From contig OV050033.1 in the NCBI GenBank assembly GCA_920105625.2, forward strand, positions 127,905,821 through 127,969,820: a stretch of 64,000 nucleotides of DNA, in the 5' to 3' direction. The number at the start of each line of letters is the position of its first letter. The first letter of the stretch is position 1. The notes under the pieces were generated by a model. That model had not been told where the DNA came from and made no database searches. It was given only the letters and a program-made list of their open reading frames with translations. This document shows positions 1 through 9,700 of the stretch, piece by piece. Both the position numbers and the translations under genes were made by a program. The DNA comes from Clusia tigrina. Its lineage: Eukaryota; Arthropoda; Insecta; Diptera; Clusiidae.

Positions 1-549
1 AGTCAAGTCAACATAGGGACTAAGGTATTTATTTCTTCAACTATATTTTGAAGTATCTATGGTTAGTCTCACACAAATCGGCCAAATTAATACGGTAATC
101 TCATGAAATGCTTCTTTACCGTTTTGCAATAAGAATGTTAACATGGTCATGGTTATACTTTTTAACTAACTGGGGTTTACCTTTGATTAACTTTGAGTAA
201 ACTTCCTCTGCAATGTGACCAAACTGTTATTATGCTGGGATGTTTTAAGAGTCAGTCTCATCAGATGTTTCTTAATCTCCTAATATCACTTTGGACCTAA
301 GATTTATTTTCAGTGGAAAAAACCTTCTTAATTCTTAATGTTTCATTTAAACGTTTTATTGTTAATAAATCAACTGGATTAATAGGCTAATATTGTTCAA
401 GTTGTTCAATTCATGTTAAGCTATTAATTTACTTAATTATTTGTATATTCTGCTCCAGACATAGTCTCAAAAATGTTCCTTCCAAACCTTTTTCTCTTCG
501 AGACGAAATCCTCAGTAGCTAGTACTCAATCCCCCTATACAGTCAGAAT
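1..549. other. noncoding AT-rich stretch
   Basis: No coding frame with recognisable content and no clear repeat structure. It probably lies inside or downstream of the minus-strand gene whose 5' exon is at 2465-3516. Confidence 0.4.
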
Positions 550-550
550 C

Positions 551-593
551 AATGACTGAGTTCTTGGAGACCTTCTTCGGCGTTTGTTCGGCC
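551..593 (-). repeat. dispersed repeat, copy 1 of 4
   Basis: A 40-odd-bp segment that recurs in the window at 29987-30032 (same strand), 39001-39045 and 44025-44067 (opposite strand). The core reads CCGGAGAACCGCCG on the reverse strand, followed by a CCAAGCACTCAGG-like end. It is probably a conserved piece of a transposon that I cannot name. Confidence 0.5.
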
Positions 594-648
594 GACTACA
601 CACACAATCCCTCAGACCTTTGAAGACATAATTCAGTATGGTGCCAGG

Positions 649-649
<1 letters not shown>

Positions 650-686
<37 letters not shown>
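650..686. repeat. (TAA)n microsatellite
   Basis: Uninterrupted TAA repeat of about 12 units, just upstream of the mariner insertion. Confidence 0.9.
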
Positions 687-689
<3 letters not shown>

Positions 690-724
690 TATTTTCTTTT
701 GCATTAGGCCCTTTACTTTTTATA

Positions 725-1928
725 CGAGGGGTACTATTTATATTTCGGGAACTGGCAACACTGATGTCAATAGCTAAAATCTGGCAACACCATAATAAAG
801 TTTGACATTTTTTAGCATAAACGTTAAGAAAATCAATTTGGCCAACAAATGAAAATTTCAAGAGAAGGTTTTCGTTATTTTTCACAACTTTCGACGTGGA
901 TTATCGCAACAGGAATTTGTCGATGAACTCAGTTCTTTGTATGGCGATAAAGAACCATAAAAAACCACAGTATATCGCTGGTATAGTGAATTCAATCGTG
1001 GTCGTAGTTCAGTCGCCGACGAACTCCATGAAGGTCGTCCAAAATCGGTTGTTGTGCCACAAACCATCGAGCAGTGCGTGAACTGATAATGCAAGATCGT
1101 CATGTGACATATCGTGAGATAGAGGACACCTTGGGCATTACTTCCACTTCCATACATTCAATATTGCATGAACATTTGGCTGTAAAAAATATTTATTCGC
1201 GTTGGATCCCACATAATTTGACAATCGCTCAAAAAAAGGCTCGTGTCAATTGGTGTAAGGAAATGATTAAAAAGTTCGACCGTGGTGCTTCAAAAGACGT
1301 GTATAAAATCGTGACAGGTGACGAATCATGGATATACGGAAACAAAACAACAATCGAACGTGTGGGTATTCCAAGACGAGCTAAATCCAACAAAAGTTGT
1401 TCGTGGAAGAAGTACAGCGAAGCAAATGGTCGCCTGTTTCTTCGGCCGAATGGGTCAAGTGGCCACTGTTCCACTTGAGCAATGTAGGATGGTCAATTCT
1501 GAGTGGTACACGACCACACGACCCGGAAGTCTTCGGAGAAATTCGTGAAATCAACCGCCAAAGCCGAATCATTCTCCATCATAACAATGCGAGCTCTCAC
1601 TCATCTCGTCAAACAGGTGAATTTTTGAGCAGTCAAAACATCGAATTGATGACTCATCCTCCGTACAGCCCTGATTTGGCACCCAATGACTTCTTCTTGT
1701 TCCCGAATATCAAAGGTAAACTGCGTGGTCAACGATTTACGAGCGCCGAAGAAACAGTTGAAGCGTTCAAAAACCATGTTTTGGAGGTGTCTCAAGAGGA
1801 ATGGAAAAACTGCTGTGACAAATGGTTTGAACGAATGTAAAAGTGTATTGATCATCAAGGGGAATATTTTGAAAAACAATAAAGCCATTTTCATTTAAAA
1901 ATGTTTGTTATTATTTGCTATTCCCTCG
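725..1928 (+). mobile_element. mariner-family DNA transposon, decayed
   Basis: The left end begins with CGAGGGG after a TA at 723-724, and the right end reads CCCTCG when taken on the top strand, so the two ends form short inverted termini about 1.2 kb apart. That is the usual size of mariner. The duplicated TA is present on the left, but the right copy reads TG. The interior encodes broken mariner transposase. No terminal repeat beyond roughly ten matching bases can be recognised, in line with an old copy. Confidence 0.8.
849..1840 (+). pseudogene. mariner transposase pseudogene
   Basis: The reading moves through several frames. The N-terminal helix-turn-helix part is in frame 1 (883 to about 1070, with an in-frame TAA at 958-960). 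It continues in frame 0 from 1074 to about 1335 (including TGDESWIY with the first catalytic Asp), in frame 1 to about 1520, and in frame 2 to the stop at 1838-1840. The C-terminal part carries the PPYSPDLAPND motif with the third catalytic Asp. The expected second Asp of the HHDN motif is Asn here (HHNN, about 1572-1583). Four frame breaks, a stop and a lost catalytic residue mean it cannot make transposase. Family assignment rests on these motifs and is secure. Confidence 0.88.
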
Positions 1929-1939
1929 TGCCCTCTTAA

Positions 1940-2460
1940 TTATAGTCTCCTTGGAACTGAACTTTTTAAGTATAACAAAAAGCGCCTCTATTCTCCAAGA
2001 TAGCAATCTCCATTGCGCAATTTATATGGTTAATCTGATAGATTAATTGCCGCTCTCATCTCATTAAACGCGTTGCAGATAATCTCATTTTGATCTCCAT
2101 AAAAGCAGGCGAAAAAATTGTTGCTCTCAATTAATTAATGTTGAAGAGTAGCTGTGAAGACTTATAATGTTGTAACTAAGCACACACTCATTTGTGTGTA
2201 CTCGTACCTCATTAGTCGCCCTTGGCTACATAATTTGGCTGTGCTCATCTCTGTGAATTCATGGATTTTCGCACAGAGCAACCTTCACCATAACAACGCC
2301 CTTTTTCGAGTTGTTCTTTCTTGATTCAACGAAACTAATAGAAATCTGTGTTCGGGCATTTATCACCCCTACTCCCACTTCCCAACTACTCGGCTGTGCC
2401 CACATTTGACCTTGACTTTTGGCAAAAAACTATGCTCTGCTCTCTCATAATCAATAATGC
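1940..2460. other. noncoding, probably intron of the minus-strand gene
   Basis: Lies immediately downstream (minus strand) of the splice donor at 2464-2463. AT-rich, with no recognisable exon or repeat. Confidence 0.45.
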
Positions 2461-2464
2461 TCAC

Positions 2465-3516
2465 CTAGTGCCCATGCTCATGCACATGCTCAAATCGCAA
2501 TTGTCACGAGTGAGTGTGCGGTCTTTATCCTCTTCCTCGGTGAGTACGCCCAGTGTATCCATGGTGATGGCATTGGAAACTACTGCTCCAACACTGCCAC
2601 TGCCATTGGGCGGATTAACGGTGGAGGCCACTGCGATGCCATTTAGCATGATTACCACAGCCTTGCCCGAGCTACTACATCCGTCTGCTTCACCATCATC
2701 CGAGGGAGCTACTGCTGCTGTTGCTACTCCTGCTACTGCCGCTGCCGTTGATGATGTTGATGAGGATGATGATGAGGAGGATGTTGTGGAAGACGACGAC
2801 ACAGATGAGGCGGTGGATGAGGCTGAACATGAGGAGTAGTTGATGGCGGCTGTGCTAGGGCTCGCATATTTCTTATGCGAGCTAAAGCTGCGCCGTATCG
2901 ATTGCAAACTCTGGCGTAGGAAGGACTCACGTTTGATGTGTGTTGTGGCAGCAGGGCGGGCGCTGGAGCTGCCAAACGCCGTGACATCCGTCATATTTTG
3001 CACGAAATTTGGCAACGATTTGGGACGCTGCTCGCCAGCCGCTGACGCTTCATCGCGCTTCGCGTGGCGTGATTTGCGTAGCAACTGTTTCAGCTCGTTT
3101 AAGTCGCTGGCCTTATCAGCGACAGCAGAGGCAGCACCGACACTTGGCTTGTGCGGCGGTTTTTTCGTAATGAATTTTGTTTTTGTTTTTACTTTTATCT
3201 TCGGCTTGTGAGCACCCTCGTCAGCTGGCAACCGAGCCAGATCCAGATCACTGACTGGCGGAATTTTCAGTTTGCCCGCGGGCGGGCGATGCGCACCGCT
3301 TTTATCAATAAAACTGTACGACTTGATTAAATACAAATTGGATTTGTTCTTTTGCACACGCTTATTGGAGACTTTCATCACTTCACTGTCGGAGTAGATA
3401 TCACCGGCCGAGCCATCTTCGTCAGCCGCCACACTCGCGCACTCGCCGCTTACATTCTGCGGCGCCGGATTGTAAGCCACCACATCCTTGGTGGCAGTTT
3501 CCCCTTTATGGGTCAT
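2465..3516 (-). CDS. first coding exon of an unrecognised gene (351 codons)
   Basis: The open frame runs from an ATG at 3516 with a good insect start context (CAAAATG). The frame is also open further up, but only through a GTG at 3537, so 3516 is preferred. The frame ends at a TGA that lies inside a strong splice donor (ACTAG/GTGAGC, exon end 2465), so the protein continues in exons to the left of the window or within 1-2460. The product is low-complexity and basic to neutral. It has a KSYSF segment near residue 60, a PKIKVKTKTKF lysine-rich patch, a basic amphipathic SLQSIRRSF segment near residue 210, then serine-rich (about 228-265) and alanine-rich stretches. No catalytic domain or membrane span is visible. 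It ends in phase 2, like the exon at 39596-39953, so the two may be alternative 5' exons of one gene. I do not recognise the product. Confidence 0.7.
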
Positions 3517-4140
3517 TTTGGCCCGCACTTTTTTCACGTTTTTCTGTTACTCACAAACTTAAATATGCTTACTCAAGAATGCATAAAAATTAATGTAAGT
3601 TTACACTCTCCGCGATTGTTGTTGCATCACCACGTTCTCTTTCATTTGCAACCGGTCGCTCACATTTTTTACCAACACTTTTCCCGTGTAGCAATTTCTT
3701 TCACTTCATTTACTTTCGGATTTGCTTTGTGACACTTTTTTATTTACACATTATTTTGTGAGCTGCTGCCCCGCACACACCGCACTGCATCCTTCAGTGA
3801 TGTCATTCCAACGACATAAACGCACATTTTCTAAATTGAAATTGAAATTTGGGTTTTTGTTTGTTTGTTGTTCGTGTTTTCACACGCGCGCACCAGTCAC
3901 GTCGCTCAATCCATTCGCCGCGATCGTGTTCCGCCGCTGTCGTACGCCGTATTCGTACTGAATTTTCACTCCATTCGGATTCGCCTTAAAGCCGCGGAGC
4001 ACTGCGTTAAAAATAAAAGTCTCGGCCGGACACTTTTCATACATTTACACACCCTACGCGGCGAGCTGGCGGGTAGATTAACGATTAGCATGCGGTTGGC
4101 GAGCAGATAATGGTGTTGATAGGCAGGCACAGTGGTGTCA
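3517..4140 (-). promoter_or_regulatory. candidate 5' UTR/promoter of the 3516 gene
   Basis: More GC- and CpG-rich than the surroundings, especially 3880-4080. A TTCAGTA initiator-like motif is present on the minus strand around 3955-3961. No TATA box stands out. A start site here would give a 5' UTR of about 440 bases. This is inferred from composition and one short motif only. Confidence 0.35.
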
Positions 4141-4400
4141 CACAATTTTCGTGCCAGGGAGCACTAATGAGGTGAGCGCAAGACTGTAACAACAATGTCA
4201 TTCAATTAGATTGTCAATTGAATTGTCAGTGAGGTGAAAACAGTTGATAAGTACTCTCTGGTTCGTTACTGGCAAACGTCTGAAACGAGAATGAGCGAGT
4301 CGATTGGGAGCGGTGGAAACAGAATGATAGGAATCAAATACTATCTATAATGTTTCTATATGATGTATATCGGATTTGATAGGAATTTATTGATTCTCAA
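4141..4400. other. intergenic, no feature seen
   Basis: Nothing recognisable between the candidate promoter and the LINE remnant. Confidence 0.4.
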
Positions 4401-5147
4401 ATTCATTTCAGCACTAATGGGAATTTAGAAATTGAGTCCACAGAAAGTGCAGAGTGCCATAAAGAACATGGGCATTATGACACCACACATGGACGTTATG
4501 GGGAATAAAGTCTTGGATAACCTTCCGAATAAAGGATCTCAGACCAGTTTTACTGGCCCGAAACCGGTGCTTCCCACACCTTTTGCTACAATTAGGGCCA
4601 CTATTAGAGATTGGATTGGCTGCGCACAGAATCACGAATGAGGGGTTGTAAGAGGCAGCAGATGGGGAAGGGCTATGCTACCTGTTATTTCCAATAGAAA
4701 GCCAAGGTTTCTTCTGTCACTTGGTAGGTAGGTAGGAGTGGCAGCTTAGTTTAGCAAAAGCGCACTTGATCACACATAATGACTCGTTGCGATACCAGGG
4801 TGTGACGCCGTTCAAGCACTGACTAAAATTCTCTGACTTAAAGATGGCGATAGTCAGGAGAGACTGCTAGGACGGATGACGGTCATTTTCCGTAGTCTAA
4901 GCTTATGCAAATGATAGGCATTACGGACAGAGCACTCTGCCACGGTGGCGGAGAAGAAGATGAGACGATGGGCCACTTTTTGTGTATATGCCCCGCTTTC
5001 GCTAGAATCAGGTTCGAGGTAGTTGGCACTGAGCGCAAACTTTGCCTACTTAGGGACAAAGGATTTCTAAGGTTTCTTCACAAATCAGGTAGATGGAAAG
5101 AAAAATATATTGCAATGAATGTCTTGTGGTCTGAGTGCTATATATGA
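4400..5147 (+). mobile_element. LINE remnant (RNase H tail and C-terminal zinc knuckle)
   Basis: The frame at 4432-4641 has a GNKVLDNLPNKGSQ segment like the RNase H part of Jockey/I-group LINEs, followed by a PKPVLPTP and IRDWI stretch typical of the linker after it. The frame at 4905-5147 carries the EEDETMGHFLCICPAFARIR pattern of the C-terminal Cys/His knuckle. The pieces are in different frames with degenerate sequence between them. No reverse transcriptase domain remains, so it is a dead 3' fragment. Confidence 0.65.
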
Positions 5148-5164
5148 CTAGTTGTTGCGACAAA

Positions 5165-5403
5165 AAAGAGACGTAAAGCAAAAAACGCCAGCAGAAGTTG
5201 AATCGAGTACATTTGCAACAGAAACTACAGAAGTTAACGACAGAAAAGAATAGTTTGGCGACAGAACAGAAAGAGCACATCGTGAGTTATTACTGTTCTG
5301 TCGCAAAACGCTCAATTCTGTCATTAACAAATTTTTAATTTCTGTTGCAAATGTATTGGATTCTGTTCCTTTTGCTGTTTCTGCTTTATGTCACTGTGCA
5401 CCT
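5165..5403. repeat. foldback (inverted-repeat) element
   Basis: Two arms, about 5168-5270 and 5294-5400, are diverged reverse complements. Both contain TTTGCAACAGAAA in the middle and GCGACAGAACAG at the inner end. The gap between arms is about 25 bases. A related single arm occurs at 28656-28750. No coding capacity. Confidence 0.6.
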
Positions 5404-5405
5404 TT

Positions 5406-6430
5406 TGTAAAATTACACTAACTGGTGATGGAAAGAGGTGGGCGAACATAGCATTTTTGCAGGGGATCCTCCTCTGAGTACTCCCGGTAGTCTCATAGGG
5501 AAGTTCTTATTGAAGTATTCTCTGATCTCCCTCAAGTATTAATTTTGTCCTCCTCTTTACATAGGCAACTCATTGGCAGAGGAATACAAGCGAAAAGCGT
5601 GAAAGCTTTTCTCTCTGAGAGAATTCCATTAAACATTATTTGGGAGCATTAGGGGACTACTCATCCTTCACAAAAAGGTATTACAGTCGGCTTTGCGGGA
5701 GCTGAACATGCGGTTGGTTAGGGCGGGTATTGAAGGTGCGCAGTAGCAAGGAGCAATTCCTCCATGAAACCACAATAACACTGTCCTCAATCGGTTACCC
5801 TTGCTACCCAAGTAACTAAACAAATAAAGGAGACACTTGGAAAAATCGGTTTCTTATTGTTTAACAGATATTTTGAGGTGATTTTCTTCGGAATAATTCA
5901 ACAATAATCCATATTTATTATTATTAATATTATTAGTATTAATAATATTATAATTTCTTCTACTTTGGTTTTCCACATTGGGTCATAGGAGTATCATTTT
6001 CGTTTACTTTTTCTCCACTACAAAAAGACTCCGTTATCAGACAATGTTAGCCCAGCATCAGGTTCCGTCCGTTTCATATATTCTTCCCCTTTAAAGCCCA
6101 GTACGAAATGGTTCAACCCCAATTATTTTGTAAGTGAGAAATGGAAGTTCTGTTATTCTTTATTCCTGACACTCTCGGTCTTACCAGTAGTGGTTGCACC
6201 AAGTCTTTCTTAGAGTCAGTATATATCATTCATGTGGGGCTTATCTGTGTATATACCGATATAATGTAATCAATAGTATGTATGTCTTATGTAAGCAGTA
6301 TTATGTAACGCGTAATGTAATCATCATACCGCCAGTTCATACTACTGTCAAGCCTATCGATCATTTTTCACCTACTATTTTGAGTCAAGTTGAATGTGCC
6401 TTTCGTGTAGCATAAAAAAGAATTAATGCA
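5406..6430. other. intergenic, no gene seen
   Basis: Mixed AT-rich sequence with short degenerate segments, including an ATTATT-rich run at 5912-5955. No convincing coding frame or transposon motif. Confidence 0.4.
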
Positions 6431-6433
6431 CTA

Positions 6434-6920
6434 ATTTTAAAATTTAATAGAGGAATATAACCATGAACAAGAAAAAGAAACAATTTTCAACTAAAGAAAG
6501 CTTCCTTCAAATTAAAAACAAAAAATTTACCATTTAGCAAAAAAAAAAAAAACAGACCCAAGACAATACACAATTTCAACCAAGAAAAGTTTATTTTAAA
6601 TCAACGAAGAAATATTCAAGAGAAAACAGAACCCTTTCAACCAAATAAAAATATCCTTCAAACTATAGAAGAAAAATTCAAAGTTTAACAGAAAAAAAGG
6701 GAAATCTTTCAACCAAAGAAAAGCTGCCTTCAAACTATACAAGAAATTCCTTTAAACTAAAAAACTAAAATTAAAGGTTTAACAAGAACAAAGAGAAGAA
6801 CTGAAGATTTTCAAGCAAAACAACCTTTGTTCAAACTAAAGTTAAATTTAACCTTGAAAGAAAAAAGAAAAGACCTTCAAACTATAGAAGAAATTCCTAT
6901 AAACTCAGGGAGAGATTCTT
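6434..6920. repeat. degenerate A-rich minisatellite
   Basis: Recurrent variants of a TTCAAACTATAGAAGAAA-like unit interspersed with A runs. The units are too diverged to fix a period, but the same phrase recurs at 6655, 6730, 6745 and 6880. Confidence 0.5.
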
Positions 6921-7075
6921 GTCAACTATTTTATTTCTCGACTAACCTCTGACCCGTATAGTTCTGTGACTCTATTACAATTTATGCAGCTTTCTTAAGT
7001 GTTCCAGAAATAGAAGAATATCAAAAATATGTAATATGTAATATATATATTATATATTATATTATATTATGCATA

Positions 7076-7079
7076 TGTA
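7076..7079. repeat. target-site duplication TGTA, left
   Basis: Four bases before the 5' LTR. The same four bases follow the 3' LTR at 14680-14683. A 4-bp duplication with alternating pyrimidine/purine is typical of gypsy-type elements. Confidence 0.9.
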
Positions 7080-7401
7080 AGTTAACGATAATTAAGTTAA
7101 CAATAATTATATTTTTTTCTTGGTCTTTATTAAGTCCAACTTCAATTCAAGCTAATCAACAAAAGCTAAATTGCTGACGCTGTGTCTGCAATACTTCCTG
7201 CACGAGCCAACCGCTGCACTGCTCCAACGCTGTCGCTAACCGCTGCACTGCTTCAACGCTGCCGCTATTTGAATTTAAGTTAAGTTATCAAAAAATTGTA
7301 AGTTAGTTCTTGTTTTGAATTCAATAAATAAAGTTTAACATCAGAGTTTCTCTCTGATGTTTATTTTTTAAAAAATCAAAAAATAATGAAATAAGTTAAT
7401 T
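7080..7401 (+). repeat. 5' LTR
   Basis: Starts AGTTAAC and ends GTTAATT, which are short imperfect inverted ends. It contains a two-copy tandem repeat of about 27 bp (7206-7260, CCGCTGCACTGCT core), overlapping AATAAA motifs at 7323-7332 and a perfect 10-bp stem-loop at 7337-7361. The last T is shared with the primer-binding site. Confidence 0.95.
7337..7361 (+). promoter_or_regulatory. LTR stem-loop after the poly(A) signal
   Basis: AACATCAGAG and its exact reverse complement flank a TTTCT loop. It lies 5-9 bases after AATAAA, so in the transcript it would sit at the 3' end and, depending on the start site, at the 5' end too. The copy in the other LTR is at 14615-14639. Confidence 0.6.
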
Positions 7402-7413
7402 GGCGCCCAACGT
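7401..7413 (+). other. primer-binding site
   Basis: TGGCGCCCAACGT adjoins the LTR. This is the form used by gypsy-type elements primed by tRNA-Lys. Assignment of the tRNA is from known gypsy elements, not from a tRNA in this window. Confidence 0.85.
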
Positions 7414-7622
7414 CGTGGTATTCGGGAAAGAAGTCCTTAAGCAGTACTCATCACGGTTAATTTATAAAGTGTCCTCAAGAAGTTCGATAAATTAATTGTG
7501 TAGCCCGAATAGAAACCACAACTAATTAAGCGTTAGAATTCGTTGGAATAAAAACGCAACCACACGATTTGTGTTCTATCAGAGATCCCGAGTCACCGGA
7601 TAGCGGACAAAAAGGAAAAATC

Positions 7623-7645
7623 ATGGAGAACCTGTGCGGAATATT
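7623..7645 (+). CDS. predicted env leader exon (start codon and part of signal peptide)
   Basis: An ATG at 7623 is followed after 23 bases by a splice donor (TT/GTAAGC, intron from 7646). With the acceptor at 12867-12868 the joined frame enters env without a stop, in phase 2. The exon is short and partly hydrophobic, fitting the start of a signal peptide. In unspliced RNA the same ATG opens an eight-codon upstream ORF ending with TAA at 7647-7649, which overlaps the donor. Splice use is predicted, not observed. Confidence 0.6.
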
Positions 7646-7879
7646 GTAAGCTAGTTTAAGATAAATTAAGAAATAAAATAGAATTTTGAGAAAATAATAA
7701 GTTAAAAGTAAACAAAGAAAGTGTTTTTAGAAAAAGAATTAACCTTTAAGACTAGATAAGAAGTAAAACAATTTTAAGAAAATTTTCAACAAACAAAATT
7801 TAAAAGTGAAAAAAAAAAAAAAGAAAGAAAAAAATTTTTAAATAAAATAACGTAAAGAAATAACTAAATATTTTTGAAA

Positions 7880-8020
7880 CTGCGATTCCGTAGCCCATAA
7901 AGCCGGACCCTCCAGTTTATAACGGAATAAAAGCCTATAAAACTAAACTATAACAACAAAATAATAATACATTGCAAAACCACTCTGCGATTCCGTAGCC
8001 CAAAAAACCGGACCCTCTAG
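7880..8020 (+). repeat. duplicated 36-bp leader motif
   Basis: Copies at 7880-7915 and 7985-8020 share CTGCGATTCCGTAGCCCA, then (A/T)AAA, then CCGGACCCTC, with about four differences over 36 bases in an otherwise very A-rich leader. Gypsy elements carry insulator or packaging sequences in this region, but this motif does not resemble the su(Hw) site. Function unknown. Confidence 0.6.
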
Positions 8021-8254
8021 AGTATCACAAAATATAGAGATAACAATAAATAAAATTTTTTCTGAAAACTGTAGCTCGACTAACTATTTAAATCTACTCT
8101 CTAAAAATAAATCCTAGTAAACGAAATCGGAGAAAAAAGATAAATTAAGAAAGAAAAAATTTATTTAATAAAGGCGTACAATACTTACTGATTTTCGTGG
8201 AATATTCTAAAATAAATTAATTAAAATTTATAATCCATTCTCAGCAAAAACAAA

Positions 8255-8255
<1 letters not shown>

Positions 8256-8305
<50 letters not shown>
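8256..8305 (+). repeat. A50 tract upstream of gag
   Basis: Fifty consecutive A residues end ten bases before the gag ATG, preceded by a run of short A blocks. A possible translation-leader or poly(A)-binding-protein site, or a copying or assembly artefact. Confidence 0.8.
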
Positions 8306-8307
<2 letters not shown>

Positions 8308-8314
8308 AAGTAAC

Positions 8315-9700
8315 ATGGCAAATCCTAACAACCTCATTAGACCACCTCTATTAAATGCTCCTAATCCTAATCCCGACCAACCAGTTAGACCACTTGGACA
8401 GGAAGAATTAAACGAAATAATACAATCTTCGGTATTAAGAATTCTAGAAGGTACATTACCACAGTTAGTAAGGGACCTAACTATTCAGTGTAGCACTAAC
8501 CAAATAGAAGTTGACCAACCGTTTGGTATTAGTACTAGGGAAAATTTGAACGAACTAGAAAGAATACCAGACATAGTAAAAAATTTACGAGAATTTTCTG
8601 GAAATGAAGCAGATTTTAGTTCATGGAGAAAAAGTGTTGACAGAGTTTTAAGTGTCTATGAAACCATAAAAAATACACCGAAATATTTTGGAATTTTGAA
8701 CGTTATACGTAGCAAAGTAATAGGGAATGCAGACAACGTTTTAGAATCATACAATACGCCATTAAATTGGAACGCTATATCTCGCTGTCTTACAACGCAT
8801 TATGCAGATAAGCGAGACATTGGCACTCTAGAATACCAAATGTCAACTCTAATACAAGGAAACCTTAGCACGCAAGAGTATTACCAAAAAGTTTATTCAC
8901 ACCTTTCATTAATATTGAATAAAATAGGATGTATGGATATAGGACAGGAAGCCGTTGGCCTATTAACAAAAACATACAGGGACAAAGCACTGGATACGTT
9001 CGTACGCGGACTGAGAGGCGATCTGCCAAGATTGCTTGGTATGAGAGAGCCCATTGACCTACCCCAGGCATTACAATTATGTATGAAACTGGAAAACCAA
9101 AATTTCAGATCAAACTATGCGCTTGGTCAGAATTTTCAAAGGAAACAACGAGAATTTCCTAATATTCAACCACCAATTCCTCCACGGAAAGATAGACTAC
9201 AACCACAAAATCAACAACCATTTTATCCTCATCTAGTTAATTGGGAACAATACCCACAAAGAAATCACCCTACTTATCCAACACGACAATTTCCGATATT
9301 TAATCCACAGCAAAACCGTTCTCAAAATTTGTATCAATACCAACAACGTCCACCACCTCGACCATTTGGCCCTAAGCCATTACCTAGACCTGAAGCTATG
9401 GATGTAGACCAAAGCATGCAAACAAAGAGAATAAATTACATGAATCGCCCTACCCATAACGATGCACACTATGGCAAAAGACCAAGTCCACCACCACAAA
9501 ATATAGATAAACGACAAAGAAACTTTAACATTGAAGTTCAGCAATATGAAGACGCAATAAATAATAACGACCATGACTTTGACCAACCCTTATCAGTTTA
9601 TACCGATTGTATAAAAAACTATGAAACTAATGAACAACAAAGTTTTAATTCAGACTCTTTAGATAAAATAGATTGCCTTGATATTCATTTTTTAGAATGA
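8315..9700 (+). CDS. gag: Gag of the endogenous retrovirus
   Basis: 461 residues. It should form the structural shell that packages the element RNA. The central part (about residues 80-255) has the helical capsid-like pattern of gypsy-group Gag proteins, with LREFSGNEADFSSW and LSTQEYYQKVYSHL segments. The C-terminal half is Pro/Gln/Asn-rich and basic. There is no CCHC zinc knuckle, as in gypsy itself. The ATG at 8315 follows the A50 tract. The stop at 9698-9700 overlaps the pol ATG (ATGA), and a T TTT TTA heptamer sits two codons before the stop, so a Gag-Pol fusion by -1 shift is expected. The frame is undamaged. Confidence 0.93.
   Translation: MANPNNLIRPPLLNAPNPNPDQPVRPLGQEELNEIIQSSVLRILEGTLPQLVRDLTIQCSTNQIEVDQPFGISTRENLNELERIPDIVKNLREFSGNEADFSSWRKSVDRVLSVYETIKNTPKYFGILNVIRSKVIGNADNVLESYNTPLNWNAISRCLTTHYADKRDIGTLEYQMSTLIQGNLSTQEYYQKVYSHLSLILNKIGCMDIGQEAVGLLTKTYRDKALDTFVRGLRGDLPRLLGMREPIDLPQALQLCMKLENQNFRSNYALGQNFQRKQREFPNIQPPIPPRKDRLQPQNQQPFYPHLVNWEQYPQRNHPTYPTRQFPIFNPQQNRSQNLYQYQQRPPPRPFGPKPLPRPEAMDVDQSMQTKRINYMNRPTHNDAHYGKRPSPPPQNIDKRQRNFNIEVQQYEDAINNNDHDFDQPLSVYTDCIKNYETNEQQSFNSDSLDKIDCLDIHFLE
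9688..9694 (+). promoter_or_regulatory. -1 ribosomal frameshift site between gag and pol
   Basis: T TTT TTA is read as ..T/TTT/TTA in the gag frame, the classic X-XXY-YYZ form and the same heptamer as the HIV-1 gag-pol site. Slipping back one base leads through one extra codon into the pol ATG frame. The gag stop follows one codon later. Confidence 0.75.

Noticed and set aside
2348..2839. 163-codon plus-strand frame
   Set aside because: Antisense shadow of the serine-rich part of the exon at 2465-3516.
3517..3537. Upstream extension of the 3516 exon
   Set aside because: It would need a GTG start. The ATG at 3516 has a far better context.
9380..9586. Minus-strand frame inside gag
   Set aside because: Antisense shadow of gag.
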